Positions 18,332 to 26,839 of a stretch of 64,000 nucleotides of DNA are shown piece after piece. Numbering within the stretch: the first letter of the stretch is position 1; each line of letters starts with the position of its first letter. The notes below the pieces were generated by a model. That model saw nothing but the letters and a program-made list of their open reading frames with translations, ran no database searches and was not told the origin of the DNA. The position numbers were made by a program, and so were the translations under genes. Origin of the DNA: Fidelibacterota bacterium (GTDB lineage: Bacteria; Fidelibacterota; Marinisomatia; Marinisomatales; TCS55); contig SCKN01000005.1 in NCBI GenBank assembly GCA_004124385.1, forward strand, positions 1 to 64,000, in the 5' to 3' direction.

Positions 18332-19285
18332 TTAAATATTATGTTTTTTAAAATAATCAGCATATTCTTGGCGAATCATTTTAACGAATTCTACATTACT
18401 GGCATGTCCACTTCTGGCAGCTGTCACATGACCTTTAATCGGAACGCCTAACAATGCCAAATCTCCAATCAAATCAAGAGTTTTATGACGGACAGGTTCG
18501 TTGCGATAACGCAATGCTTTACCATTCAAAATTCCGTTCGCTCCGGAAATAATTTTTTCTTCAATACCAAATAGTTTTCTTAAATGATCAATGTCTTTGG
18601 TGTCAATTTCTTTATCAATTATCACCACAGCATTCTCCAAGCTCCCACCTTTAATTAATCCTTGTTCTTTTAACATTTCAACTTCACTCATGAAACAAAA
18701 TGTTCGCGCAGGGGCTACTTCTTTAGCAAAATCCTCTTTCATATTATAAATCGCTTCATACTGTGTCCCTAGTTGCGGAAGCGGGTATTCAACCATGAAT
18801 GTCACACGAAAACGATTTGCAGGAATAACATGAATATCTATTTCTTTAACAGGATCTGAATAAGTCACCGCCTTGCCAATTGTTAACACTTTTCGTTCTG
18901 CATCTTGGGTTATTTGACCCGAACTTTGTAATGCTTCAACAAAGTCTTTGGCGCTACCATCCATCACCGGAGTTTCTTTGCTGGTTAATTCAATCAAAAT
19001 ATTATCTATTCGCAACCCTGAAACGGCTGCTAAAGTATGCTCCACTGTATGAATACGTACACCTTTTTGTTCAATAGTCGTACCACGGGATATATCAACC
19101 ACATGATCGATATCTGCTTTAATAACAGGACTTCCTTTAATATCCGTACGCTTAAATCGAATACCATAGTTTTCCGGTGCAGGTTTGAATGTAATAGTAC
19201 TTTCTACGCCTGTGTGCAATCCAACGCCTGTGCAAGAGGATGGTTTTTCTATAGTTCGTTGATTATTATGATTTGCTAATGGCAT
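18332..19285 (-). CDS. lpxC: UDP-3-O-acyl-N-acetylglucosamine deacetylase LpxC
   Basis: This zinc amidase is the committed step of lipid A synthesis. Visible motifs are TGVGLHTG at the N-terminus, zinc His in HTVEHTLAA, the second metal site around RHKTLDLIGDLALLG and the C-terminal catalytic His in KGHVTAARSGH. The length of 317 residues is typical. Its 5' end overlaps the 3' end of lpxD by 20 bases, indicating tight co-translation. Confidence 0.95.
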   Translation of the reverse strand: MPLANHNNQRTIEKPSSCTGVGLHTGVESTITFKPAPENYGIRFKRTDIKGSPVIKADIDHVVDISRGTTIEQKGVRIHTVEHTLAAVSGLRIDNILIELTSKETPVMDGSAKDFVEALQSSGQITQDAERKVLTIGKAVTYSDPVKEIDIHVIPANRFRVTFMVEYPLPQLGTQYEAIYNMKEDFAKEVAPARTFCFMSEVEMLKEQGLIKGGSLENAVVIIDKEIDTKDIDHLRKLFGIEEKIISGANGILNGKALRYRNEPVRHKTLDLIGDLALLGVPIKGHVTAARSGHASNVEFVKMIRQEYADYFKKHNI

Positions 19286-20276
19286 TTTCTATTGTTTTTA
19301 ATCTTTTTTGAATTGAAGCTATTTCAGTCATTACTGCTTCTCTTTTATGCTGTTCTTTAATTTCTCTAGCAGGCACTCCAGCATATGTTTTTCCACCCGG
19401 AAGAGATTTTGTTGCGACGCTTTTAATAGCGAAAATAGCGCCATCTCCTATCTTCACATGCGGAATAGCGCCCGAGTTACCTGCAAATATACAAAAATCT
19501 CCCAATTCAACGCTCCCTGCAATCGAAACTCCGGCAGCAAACAAACATCCCTTTCCAGTTTTCACATTATGAGCAATATGAACCAAATTATCAAACTTAC
19601 TTCCTGCGCCAATAACTGTATCACCAATGGTTCCTCTATCAATAGTACAATTGGCTCCGATGTCTACATTATTTCCTGTTATAACGGCTCCTGTTTGAGG
19701 AATTTTATTATGAATTCCACCCTCTTCTACATAACCAAAACCATCACATCCAATTACCGCCCCACTGAAAATAGTATTTGTGTTACCTACTGTGCAATTA
19801 TGATAAATGTTTACACTGTTATGTATATTACAACTCTCTCCAATAATTGAGCCACTGCCAATTATAGTATTGGAGCCAATAATTGTATTACTACCAATTG
19901 AAACATCTGCTTCAATAATTGAATAGGGACCAATACTTACTTCACTAGCTATTAGTGCAGATTCAGATATAATCGCTGTTTGATGAATCCCTTTCCTTGG
20001 TGTTGGAGGTGTATAAAAAAACTCCATCACTTTTGCAAAAGCCAATTGCGAATTTTTAACTATAATGCCAGGAGACCCAGACAAGGATTCTTCATTAGCT
20101 ACAATGATGGCCGATGCGCCCGTATTTGCAGCATATTTAAGATACTGAGGATTACTTAAAAACGTTATCGTACCGTTTACTCCATTCTGTATTTCAGAAA
20201 AGCCCGTAATTTCAAGATCAGAATTACCAACAACCTGACCGGCCGTAAGTTTGGCCAGTTCCTGCAATGTTGCCAA
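19266..20276 (-). CDS. lpxD: UDP-3-O-acylglucosamine N-acyltransferase LpxD
   Basis: This is the third enzyme of lipid A synthesis: N-acylation of UDP-3-O-acyl-glucosamine. An N-terminal uridine-binding domain (about 1-100) is followed by the hexapeptide helix (about 100-300), with the catalytic His in VHIAHNVKTG and GCDGFGY before it, and a short C-terminal helix. The length of 336 residues is normal. It lies eight bases after the OmpH gene. Confidence 0.95.
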   Translation of the reverse strand: MATLQELAKLTAGQVVGNSDLEITGFSEIQNGVNGTITFLSNPQYLKYAANTGASAIIVANEESLSGSPGIIVKNSQLAFAKVMEFFYTPPTPRKGIHQTAIISESALIASEVSIGPYSIIEADVSIGSNTIIGSNTIIGSGSIIGESCNIHNSVNIYHNCTVGNTNTIFSGAVIGCDGFGYVEEGGIHNKIPQTGAVITGNNVDIGANCTIDRGTIGDTVIGAGSKFDNLVHIAHNVKTGKGCLFAAGVSIAGSVELGDFCIFAGNSGAIPHVKIGDGAIFAIKSVATKSLPGGKTYAGVPAREIKEQHKREAVMTEIASIQKRLKTIENAISKS

Positions 20277-20284
20277 CGGAAATG

Positions 20285-20818
20285 TTACTTATTGTCTTCG
20301 GGAATATTATACTTCCGAAGTTCATAAAGTATATCATCCGTTACATCATAGGCAGGATTTCCATACAGCAGTGAAACTGAACCATCAATGATGTAATCAT
20401 ATTCTTTTTCAGCAGCAACTTTATCTACAGCTCGTTTTACTTTGGATAGAATTTCAAATTCCATCTGCGCTTGTTTCTGATAAAGCAATCCTTCCGGACC
20501 AACATTTTCTGCTTGAAAAACCTGTAGGTTGCGCTCCATTACAGCCACTTCCTGTTCTTTTTCACGACGCCATTCCGGCGAGCTCATTAACCGTTGGGTT
20601 TCAAAAGCATTTTTTACGCTGTCCAATGCCATTAGTTTTATCTGGTATTCCATTTGTACTCTACGGAATTCCATTTGTAATTGAGCTTCAGAATCACGAA
20701 ACTCTTCATATTCTGCACGAATTCGATCTGATTGGACAAAACCAATTCTTATTTGACCCAGCAATGCTGATGACAGCATGACTAATGCAATTATCATATT
20801 TACGATGTGTTTAGGCAC
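20285..20818 (-). CDS. OmpH/Skp-type periplasmic chaperone
   Basis: The protein has a signal peptide (about 1-20, ending SALLGQ) followed by IRIGFVQSDRI, the usual Skp/OmpH entry strand. A long charged helical segment (about 45-135) would form the tentacle coiled coil, and a closing strand contains YDYIIDGS. Skp-like chaperones carry unfolded outer-membrane proteins to the BAM complex. The location directly between bamA and lpxD is the classical one and supports the call. Confidence 0.88.
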   Translation of the reverse strand: MPKHIVNMIIALVMLSSALLGQIRIGFVQSDRIRAEYEEFRDSEAQLQMEFRRVQMEYQIKLMALDSVKNAFETQRLMSSPEWRREKEQEVAVMERNLQVFQAENVGPEGLLYQKQAQMEFEILSKVKRAVDKVAAEKEYDYIIDGSVSLLYGNPAYDVTDDILYELRKYNIPEDNK

Positions 20819-20842
20819 AAGACCTCCTTGTTTGTGAATTAA

Positions 20843-23248
20843 TTAAAAAGTTTGACCAAAAATGATTGTGTAGTTCCATCCATCAGGGTTTCCATCGCCG
20901 GCATTATCATCAAAACCATAACCCATATCAAACCCAAGCATCCCGATCATAGGCATGAAAAAACGAATACCAAACCCAGCTGAACGTTTTAAGCTTAAGG
21001 GACCTGACCTTGGGATACTGAATGGTTCGCTCATGGAATTTGCATTCCATACATTTCCCGCTTCAGCAAACATCAATCCATAAATTACAGGATTTTCCGA
21101 AAAGGGTACTCTAATCTCTGAAACAAATCTCATCATCATAGTCCCTGGAACCGTATTACCACTTGATGATTTTGGTCCGATTGAATTTTCTGTATATCCT
21201 CGGAGCATATTACCATAGGGAATTCCATTCCCTCCCATAATAAATTTTTCATCAAAAGGTATTATAGAACGTTTTTCCTTTGATGTCAGTGCTTCAACTA
21301 CACCCATTTTCAATGAACTCATCAATACAAATTTCCAGAATGTAGGTGTATACCATTCCAAATTCAAGACGTGTTTAAAAAAGTCCTCATTGCCGCCAAA
21401 AGGTCCACCAGAAAGAGTGGTCTCCCATGTAAAATGCGATCCTCTGCTTGTAAATTCCTGTCTATCACGGCTATCACGGCTGATAACCTGAGTAATTCCA
21501 AGCCCTCTTGTTTTATCAAGCCCTCCAGCATATGTATCAATATCGCTTTGTGCGCCATTGTATGATTTTGTTGATGAATTTAATACCCAATAGCCCCTAA
21601 AGTAATCATCCGGCCATTTAAAACGCCGACCCCATTGCACCGATCCACCCACAACTTGAATATCTAAAGGAATACCATAACTCATTGAACGGCCTCTAAA
21701 CGAGTTATAAAATGAAAACCCTACGCGATTTGGTGTGTCAAAAATCATAGGGTCCATAAAGCGCACACTGAAAGATTCATATTTAGCAACCTGATTTTGA
21801 CTATAATAATTCAAGGATTGTTGAGACCCTACATTATAACTCATTACGAGCTGCTGACCTAATCCGCGAAAATTATTGAACTCAATTCCACCACCGCCCA
21901 TAAGTCCATATACACCGCTATAACCAACGTTTGCATTGGCTCGGTCAGATGACTTTTCTTCAACAGTAATTTCCAGATCAATTTCATCCTCATCAACAGG
22001 AACAACATCAGGAATCACATTCCCAAAATAATTTAAAATAAATAATTCTCTAGCACTCCTTTGTAAAAGCTGCCTATTAAACACATCTCCAGGATAGACA
22101 TGGAGCTCTCTACGAATCACATTTTCTCGTGTTTTATCATTCCCCAGTACATAAATATTGCGGATATACACTTTATGGTTCTCGGTAATTTCAAAATGAA
22201 TATCCAAAGAGTCTTTACCAATAGGAGTGAATTTTGGAGTCACATTGCTGTAAATATATCCGCGATCCATATACAGCCCATGCATACGTTCGTAAACGGC
22301 TATATTAAATTCTTCTTCATTATATTTTTCTCCTTTTGATAAGTCTAGTGCGCGTCCTAATTCATCCTCCGTATAAAGCGAATTTCCATCCCAAGTAAAA
22401 TTTCTATAGCTGTATTGAGGGCCTTCATTGATTCTGATTAAAATAGTCATGGCTTTGTTATCTGCATTATAATAAACTGAATCAGATACAATTGTTGCAT
22501 CACGATAACCAGAATTACGATAAAAATTGACAAGGTTTAATTTATCTTCTTCAAATTTCTTTTCGTCAAAATGTGATCGCCAAAATAAGTACCATCGTTG
22601 CATTTTTGTTTCTTTTAGTTCGCGGCGCAATTTGAATGAAGAAAATTGTTCATTTCCTTCAAAAATAATTTTTCGCAGTTTTACTTTTTTGTTTTCACGA
22701 ATATTGAATACTAAATCGCGTGTTTGTTTTTTCTTTGCAGAGCTTGTTTCAGAAAGGTTTTCCGGCTCTTCAATCTCGGCGTCAATATCCACTAATAAAT
22801 AACCATCATCGGCATAAAGGTCTTCCATTTTTCTAATAGTCTCATTGATTAGATTTGGACGAATTCTCATTCCGCTTCTTAACTCCAATTCTTCATTAAA
22901 CTTTTTTTCTTTTATTTTTTTATTTCCTTCATAGCGAACTTCACCCAGTATGAAATTTTCCTTTACTACGATGGTTAGGATTAAACCATCATCAGTTTCA
23001 TCATCGATCCTAATTTGAATATCACTAAATAATCCAAGTTGCCAAAGGCGTTTTACTGCTCTGGAAAAATCCCCGGGTGCTATATTTTCTCCTTCTCGCA
23101 ATCCAGCTGTATAACGTATCATCGTTTCTGATGTTAAATTATTTCCTTCAATTTTAAATTCAAGAAGTTTGATATCGCCCTGTTGGGCGAAAAGAAAAGT
23201 CACCGACAAGACAAGCATTGGTATACATTTACAAAGTTTATACAACAT
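20843..23248 (-). CDS. bamA: Outer-membrane protein assembly factor BamA
   Basis: This is the core of the machinery that inserts barrel proteins in the outer membrane. An N-terminal signal is followed by POTRA domains over about residues 25-420 (a clear unit is IRNIYVLGNDKTRENVIRREL). The Omp85 barrel runs from about 440 to 801. The conserved barrel segments FIMGGNGIPYGNMLRGY and GFGIRFFMPMIGMLGFDMGYG are visible, and the protein ends in aromatic Phe. The length of 801 is typical. It overlaps the 3' end of uppS by 11 bases. Confidence 0.95.
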   Translation of the reverse strand: MLYKLCKCIPMLVLSVTFLFAQQGDIKLLEFKIEGNNLTSETMIRYTAGLREGENIAPGDFSRAVKRLWQLGLFSDIQIRIDDETDDGLILTIVVKENFILGEVRYEGNKKIKEKKFNEELELRSGMRIRPNLINETIRKMEDLYADDGYLLVDIDAEIEEPENLSETSSAKKKQTRDLVFNIRENKKVKLRKIIFEGNEQFSSFKLRRELKETKMQRWYLFWRSHFDEKKFEEDKLNLVNFYRNSGYRDATIVSDSVYYNADNKAMTILIRINEGPQYSYRNFTWDGNSLYTEDELGRALDLSKGEKYNEEEFNIAVYERMHGLYMDRGYIYSNVTPKFTPIGKDSLDIHFEITENHKVYIRNIYVLGNDKTRENVIRRELHVYPGDVFNRQLLQRSARELFILNYFGNVIPDVVPVDEDEIDLEITVEEKSSDRANANVGYSGVYGLMGGGGIEFNNFRGLGQQLVMSYNVGSQQSLNYYSQNQVAKYESFSVRFMDPMIFDTPNRVGFSFYNSFRGRSMSYGIPLDIQVVGGSVQWGRRFKWPDDYFRGYWVLNSSTKSYNGAQSDIDTYAGGLDKTRGLGITQVISRDSRDRQEFTSRGSHFTWETTLSGGPFGGNEDFFKHVLNLEWYTPTFWKFVLMSSLKMGVVEALTSKEKRSIIPFDEKFIMGGNGIPYGNMLRGYTENSIGPKSSSGNTVPGTMMMRFVSEIRVPFSENPVIYGLMFAEAGNVWNANSMSEPFSIPRSGPLSLKRSAGFGIRFFMPMIGMLGFDMGYGFDDNAGDGNPDGWNYTIIFGQTF

Positions 23249-24005
23249 GTCTTTTCCCCAGTTGTTCGCTTACCTTACCAAAACGTCTTTCACGTTCTTG
23301 GTAATTTTGAATTGCTATAAGTAATTCTTCTTCCCTAAAAGCCGGCCAATAAACATCTGTTACAAACAATTCTGTGTACGCTATTTGCCATAGTAAAAAA
23401 TTACTAATCCTGTTTTCGCCGCCTGTTCGAATAAGTAATTCTGGGTCTGGTGTATTAGCTGTATATAAATAATTTTTAAACATTGTGGGATCAATATCGC
23501 TCGTTGTTATTTCTCCTTTTTCCAAGTCTGCACATAATTGTTTAACAGCCTTTAGTATCTCTTGACGTCCACCATAACTCAAGGCAAGCACAAGGTTTAA
23601 CCCTGTATTATTTTTCGTTTTTTCTATTCCGTCTAGAATTCCCTGACGGGCTTCTTTTGGCATCTCTTCTAATGCACCAATAGAGGTTAAACGAACATTA
23701 TTTTTATTCAATTCACTTACTTCTTTCGTTATTGTTTTCAGTAGCAATTTCATTAACGCTGACACTTCCATTTTAGGGCGAGACCAGTTTTCCGATGAAA
23801 ACGTATAAAGTGTCAAATGTTTGACATCAATTTCTCCACATACACGAGTGATTTCCCGGACAGAATTAATCCCTTCGCCATGGCCGGCAAAGCGTGGTAA
23901 CATTTTTTCTTTTGCCCAGCGACCATTGCCATCCATAATGATAGCAATATGACTGGGGATATTACCGTTTTTAATTATGACTTCCCTTAATGATTCAACT
24001 GACAT
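23238..24005 (-). CDS. uppS: Undecaprenyl diphosphate synthase
   Basis: It makes the C55 lipid carrier needed for peptidoglycan and O-antigen by cis-prenyl transfer. Motifs: HIAIIMDGNGRWAKE with the catalytic Asp, TLYTFSSENWSRP, and the C-terminal LLIRTGGENRISNFLLWQ plus ELFVTDVYWPAF. At 255 residues it is full length. It is the first gene of the long envelope operon (uppS to rseP). Confidence 0.95.
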   Translation of the reverse strand: MSVESLREVIIKNGNIPSHIAIIMDGNGRWAKEKMLPRFAGHGEGINSVREITRVCGEIDVKHLTLYTFSSENWSRPKMEVSALMKLLLKTITKEVSELNKNNVRLTSIGALEEMPKEARQGILDGIEKTKNNTGLNLVLALSYGGRQEILKAVKQLCADLEKGEITTSDIDPTMFKNYLYTANTPDPELLIRTGGENRISNFLLWQIAYTELFVTDVYWPAFREEELLIAIQNYQERERRFGKVSEQLGKRHVV

Positions 24006-24108
24006 ATAATGATTTGATTATTTATAAAAATAGCGGGCGAAATTACTCTTTACACTATCCATAAACAAACAGTGTCTCTTCACTTGTCACGAGTATAACG
24101 TACCTTAT

Positions 24109-24405
24109 TCAATCCGGTTCCTCATACAGTTCAGCTATATGATGATCGAAAGGTAATATGCGTTCAGGAATTTCAATATTTTTGAATTCTTCCCTGCATT
24201 TATAACATACAGCTTCATCCGGTACGCGTTTGTATAAAAACCAATCGATACCAGCAACAATAGCAAGACTTAATCCATATGTAAAAGGGACCAAAATGGC
24301 TCCTGCCATTATAACCAAACACCCAATTGCGCGATTAAAATCTTTCTGACGATAAAAATGTTCACACTCACAATGAGGACATTTTGAAAAATTCATTTCA
24401 CTCAC
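24109..24405 (-). CDS. Small zinc-ribbon membrane protein
   Basis: I do not recognise the family. The 98-residue protein has two cysteine pairs that could hold one zinc ion: CPHC with a nearby Cys (residues 8-13) and CYKC (about 66-69). Between them is a hydrophobic stretch (IGCLVIMAGAILVPFTYGLS) that could form one or two membrane passes. Its start overlaps the end of the upstream membrane-protein gene by four bases, so the two are co-translated. Confidence 0.6.
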   Translation of the reverse strand: MSEMNFSKCPHCECEHFYRQKDFNRAIGCLVIMAGAILVPFTYGLSLAIVAGIDWFLYKRVPDEAVCYKCREEFKNIEIPERILPFDHHIAELYEEPD

Positions 24406-25193
24406 AATAACAATCCATCTTGAAAAAGGACATACTTATAGCAAAGATCTCCGATCATTATAACTAAAACACTGATGTATAATAATCCCGTTGCGCTTTG
24501 CGTCGCATGGAGTTTCAATGTATTCCAAATGAAATAATGCAATACAAGTGGAACAATCAATCCAAAAAACAATGCAACACCGAGGAAAAATCCTTCTAAA
24601 GTAATCATATATTGAAAAGTAGAAAGCGTTTGTCCATATTGATCTATAATAGTCAGTGATTGTAATTGGGTCAAATTCCAAATTAACCTTACGGCTAAAA
24701 GAAGCGCCAGAGCATTGGATGTTTTACGCAATAAAACAATTGGTAATTGAATAACATTTAAATACCAATGGCCAAGGATCATTGCAAACATAACACCGGC
24801 AAGGATTGACTGGCTGACATATCCCGTAAAAGCTATCAAGTACGGATTACTATCTGGAAACATAGATCTTGCAAAAAGGATAAAAACTAAACTCCCTATA
24901 AATGATACAAACGATATAACTGCATTGGAAATTTTTTCATTATTCCAATACAAGTATGTCACTAATAAGTGCAGACCCAGCCAACCGGCTATGCCGAAAA
25001 TAAACATTTGATCCATCTCCGTAGCCCATGACAATATTAATGCCATGCCTCCAATTGTTCCAGAAAGGCCAAGATTGAAATTATAAAAACCAGAATCGAT
25101 TTTATGTCTAGGTGTGAACCATAAGAATAAGGGATACAAAACAGAAAAACCCAAAAGCGTGTACACGAGAATATCTCCTAAATGGGCTGTCAT
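24402..25193 (-). CDS. Uncharacterised polytopic membrane protein
   Basis: I do not recognise the family. The 263-residue protein is almost entirely hydrophobic, with about seven or eight predicted membrane helices separated by short loops; charged residues are few. No catalytic motif stands out. It lies 15 bases after the mrp gene and overlaps the zinc-ribbon gene that follows, so it probably belongs to the mrp transcript. Its helix count recalls haem-copper oxidase or cytochrome-assembly subunits, but I see no residues that prove this. Confidence 0.55.
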   Translation of the reverse strand: MTAHLGDILVYTLLGFSVLYPLFLWFTPRHKIDSGFYNFNLGLSGTIGGMALILSWATEMDQMFIFGIAGWLGLHLLVTYLYWNNEKISNAVISFVSFIGSLVFILFARSMFPDSNPYLIAFTGYVSQSILAGVMFAMILGHWYLNVIQLPIVLLRKTSNALALLLAVRLIWNLTQLQSLTIIDQYGQTLSTFQYMITLEGFFLGVALFFGLIVPLVLHYFIWNTLKLHATQSATGLLYISVLVIMIGDLCYKYVLFQDGLLL

Positions 25194-25208
25194 AATACCC
25201 TCCAGGCT

Positions 25209-26333
25209 TTACGATTGCAGAATAGTTTGAATACGGTCAACTATTTGAACAAACACCTGTGCCACAGGTGAGTCGGGGTTGCTTAATACCAGAGGCTTGC
25301 CATTATCGGTAGCATCCATTATTTCTTTGTTTATGGGAATTTCGCCTAATAAAGGAACGCCCAAGCGATCGCTTTCTACAACACCTCCGCCTTTTTTGAA
25401 AATGTCTATTTGGAATTCAAAATCACCATTTTCATCTACATTGACATCTCCAATGCCGGCTATATCCATTTTTGCATCATTGCTCCCGGAAATATGTCCT
25501 TTAATAACTAATCCAGACATGTTTTCTATAACTCCCAAAACAGGTGTTTGAACTTTTCGAAACATATCGGCTCCCTTACGTACGTCAGACAAAGCAATGT
25601 CTTGTGGAGTTGTTACAATAACAGCACCGCTCAAACGGAGTTTTTGAGTCAATGTTAATTGAACGTCACCGGTCCCAGGCGGTAAATCCAAAATCAAATA
25701 ATCTAATTCTCCCCAGAGGACATCTTTGAAAAACTGTTCTGTCATTCTGCCAACAAGCGGTCCACGCCAGATGGTAGGAGTTTCATTTCCACTTATAAAT
25801 CCAAAACTCATTACTTTCATACCATAACGATCGAGTGGAATTAATTTTTTCTCTTGAGTTAATTTAGGGCTTTCATTGAAACCTAGAATTATAGGCAGTG
25901 AAGGTCCATAAATGTCTAAATCGAGTAATCCTACTTTGTGACCTTTTTGAGTGAGTGCAACTGCAATATTTGCCGCCACGGTTGATTTACCCACTCCACC
26001 TTTTCCACTGGCAATTGCAACAATATGTTTTATTCCTTCCACGGGTGTAGGACCTGCAGGTGCTTTTTGCTGTTGAGTGGGGGGTGGCGTGTGGCCTTGA
26101 TTCGTCAGAGTAACATTTATATTTTCAAATGCATTTGTTTCTTGCAAAATATTTTTTACTGCATCCACCACCGTTTGTTTTTTTTCATCTTTATCAGTCG
26201 TTATTTTTAATGCAATAGAGACGTTTTTCCCATCAATCTCAACGTTTTCAATCATACCAAAAGAAACAATATCTCGACTGAAGCCGGGATAGTTAATTTC
26301 TTTTAAAAGATTTAATATTTCTTGTTTATTCAT
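25209..26333 (-). CDS. Mrp/ApbC-family P-loop ATPase without cysteines
   Basis: An N-terminal MIP18/DUF59-type domain (about 1-80) and a Pro/Gln-rich linker precede a MinD-like ATPase domain with GKGGVGKST (about residue 110), DLDIYGPSLP and DLPPGTGDVQLTL. Mrp proteins act as Fe-S cluster carriers and usually bind a bridging cluster through a C-terminal CxxC. Here that position (after VIENMSG) holds an insert of about 40 residues, and the protein has no cysteine at all. It is not clear that it can carry a cluster. The minus-strand ferredoxin gene lies upstream, separated by a terminator. Confidence 0.88.
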   Translation of the reverse strand: MNKQEILNLLKEINYPGFSRDIVSFGMIENVEIDGKNVSIALKITTDKDEKKQTVVDAVKNILQETNAFENINVTLTNQGHTPPPTQQQKAPAGPTPVEGIKHIVAIASGKGGVGKSTVAANIAVALTQKGHKVGLLDLDIYGPSLPIILGFNESPKLTQEKKLIPLDRYGMKVMSFGFISGNETPTIWRGPLVGRMTEQFFKDVLWGELDYLILDLPPGTGDVQLTLTQKLRLSGAVIVTTPQDIALSDVRKGADMFRKVQTPVLGVIENMSGLVIKGHISGSNDAKMDIAGIGDVNVDENGDFEFQIDIFKKGGGVVESDRLGVPLLGEIPINKEIMDATDNGKPLVLSNPDSPVAQVFVQIVDRIQTILQS

Positions 26334-26348
26334 TAATTATAAGAAGGT

Positions 26349-26381
26349 AAAAAACGGTTGTGTTGTCACAGCCGTTTTTTG
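26349..26381 (-). terminator. Terminator between ferredoxin and mrp
   Basis: AAAAACGGTTGTG and CACAGCCGTTTTT pair (one G-U wobble) around a TTGT loop. The runs of A and T at each side allow termination on either strand. It follows the minus-strand ferredoxin gene (stop at 26407) and precedes the mrp start at 26333. Confidence 0.75.
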
Positions 26382-26406
26382 AACTATGATTGATTGGGAG
26401 AGTGAA

Positions 26407-26712
26407 TCAGCCGTTGTATTCCTGGCCGAACCACTCATAATTGATTCTAATATATTTATTCCATTCTTCAGGGACTTCACTTTCTTCAAAAATTGCTTCT
26501 ACTGGACATTCTGGTTCACACGCACCACAGTCTATACATTCTTCAGGATCAATATATAGCGAATCTTCATCCTTTGGAACAAACCCATCTGCTTTTGCTT
26601 CTTCACCAACGCCAGTTTTATCGTATGGGCCATGAATACAATCCACAGGGCAGACTTCTACACAGGCTGTATCACATGTTCCTACGCATGGTTCGGCAAT
26701 TATGTAAGTCAT
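26407..26712 (-). CDS. Ferredoxin with two Fe-S clusters
   Basis: This 101-residue electron carrier has cysteines in CVGTCDTACVEVCPVDC near the N-terminus and CIDCGACEPECP in the middle. The spacing of the first group suggests a 7Fe-type ferredoxin ([3Fe-4S] plus [4Fe-4S]) of the FdxA kind, with an acidic surface and a C-terminal extension (YEWFGQEYNG). Redox partners are not evident from the neighbours. Confidence 0.9.
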   Translation of the reverse strand: MTYIIAEPCVGTCDTACVEVCPVDCIHGPYDKTGVGEEAKADGFVPKDEDSLYIDPEECIDCGACEPECPVEAIFEESEVPEEWNKYIRINYEWFGQEYNG

Positions 26713-26839
26713 TCTTTTCTCCTAAATATCTATTGCGTATTTCTTGTAAAAATGTAAGGTGAAAATTTAGTTGGTTTTTTAAAAGGTGGAAAGGATTTTA
26801 GACATTAAATTTCTAGCCAATTTACTCCCCATAAAATAT

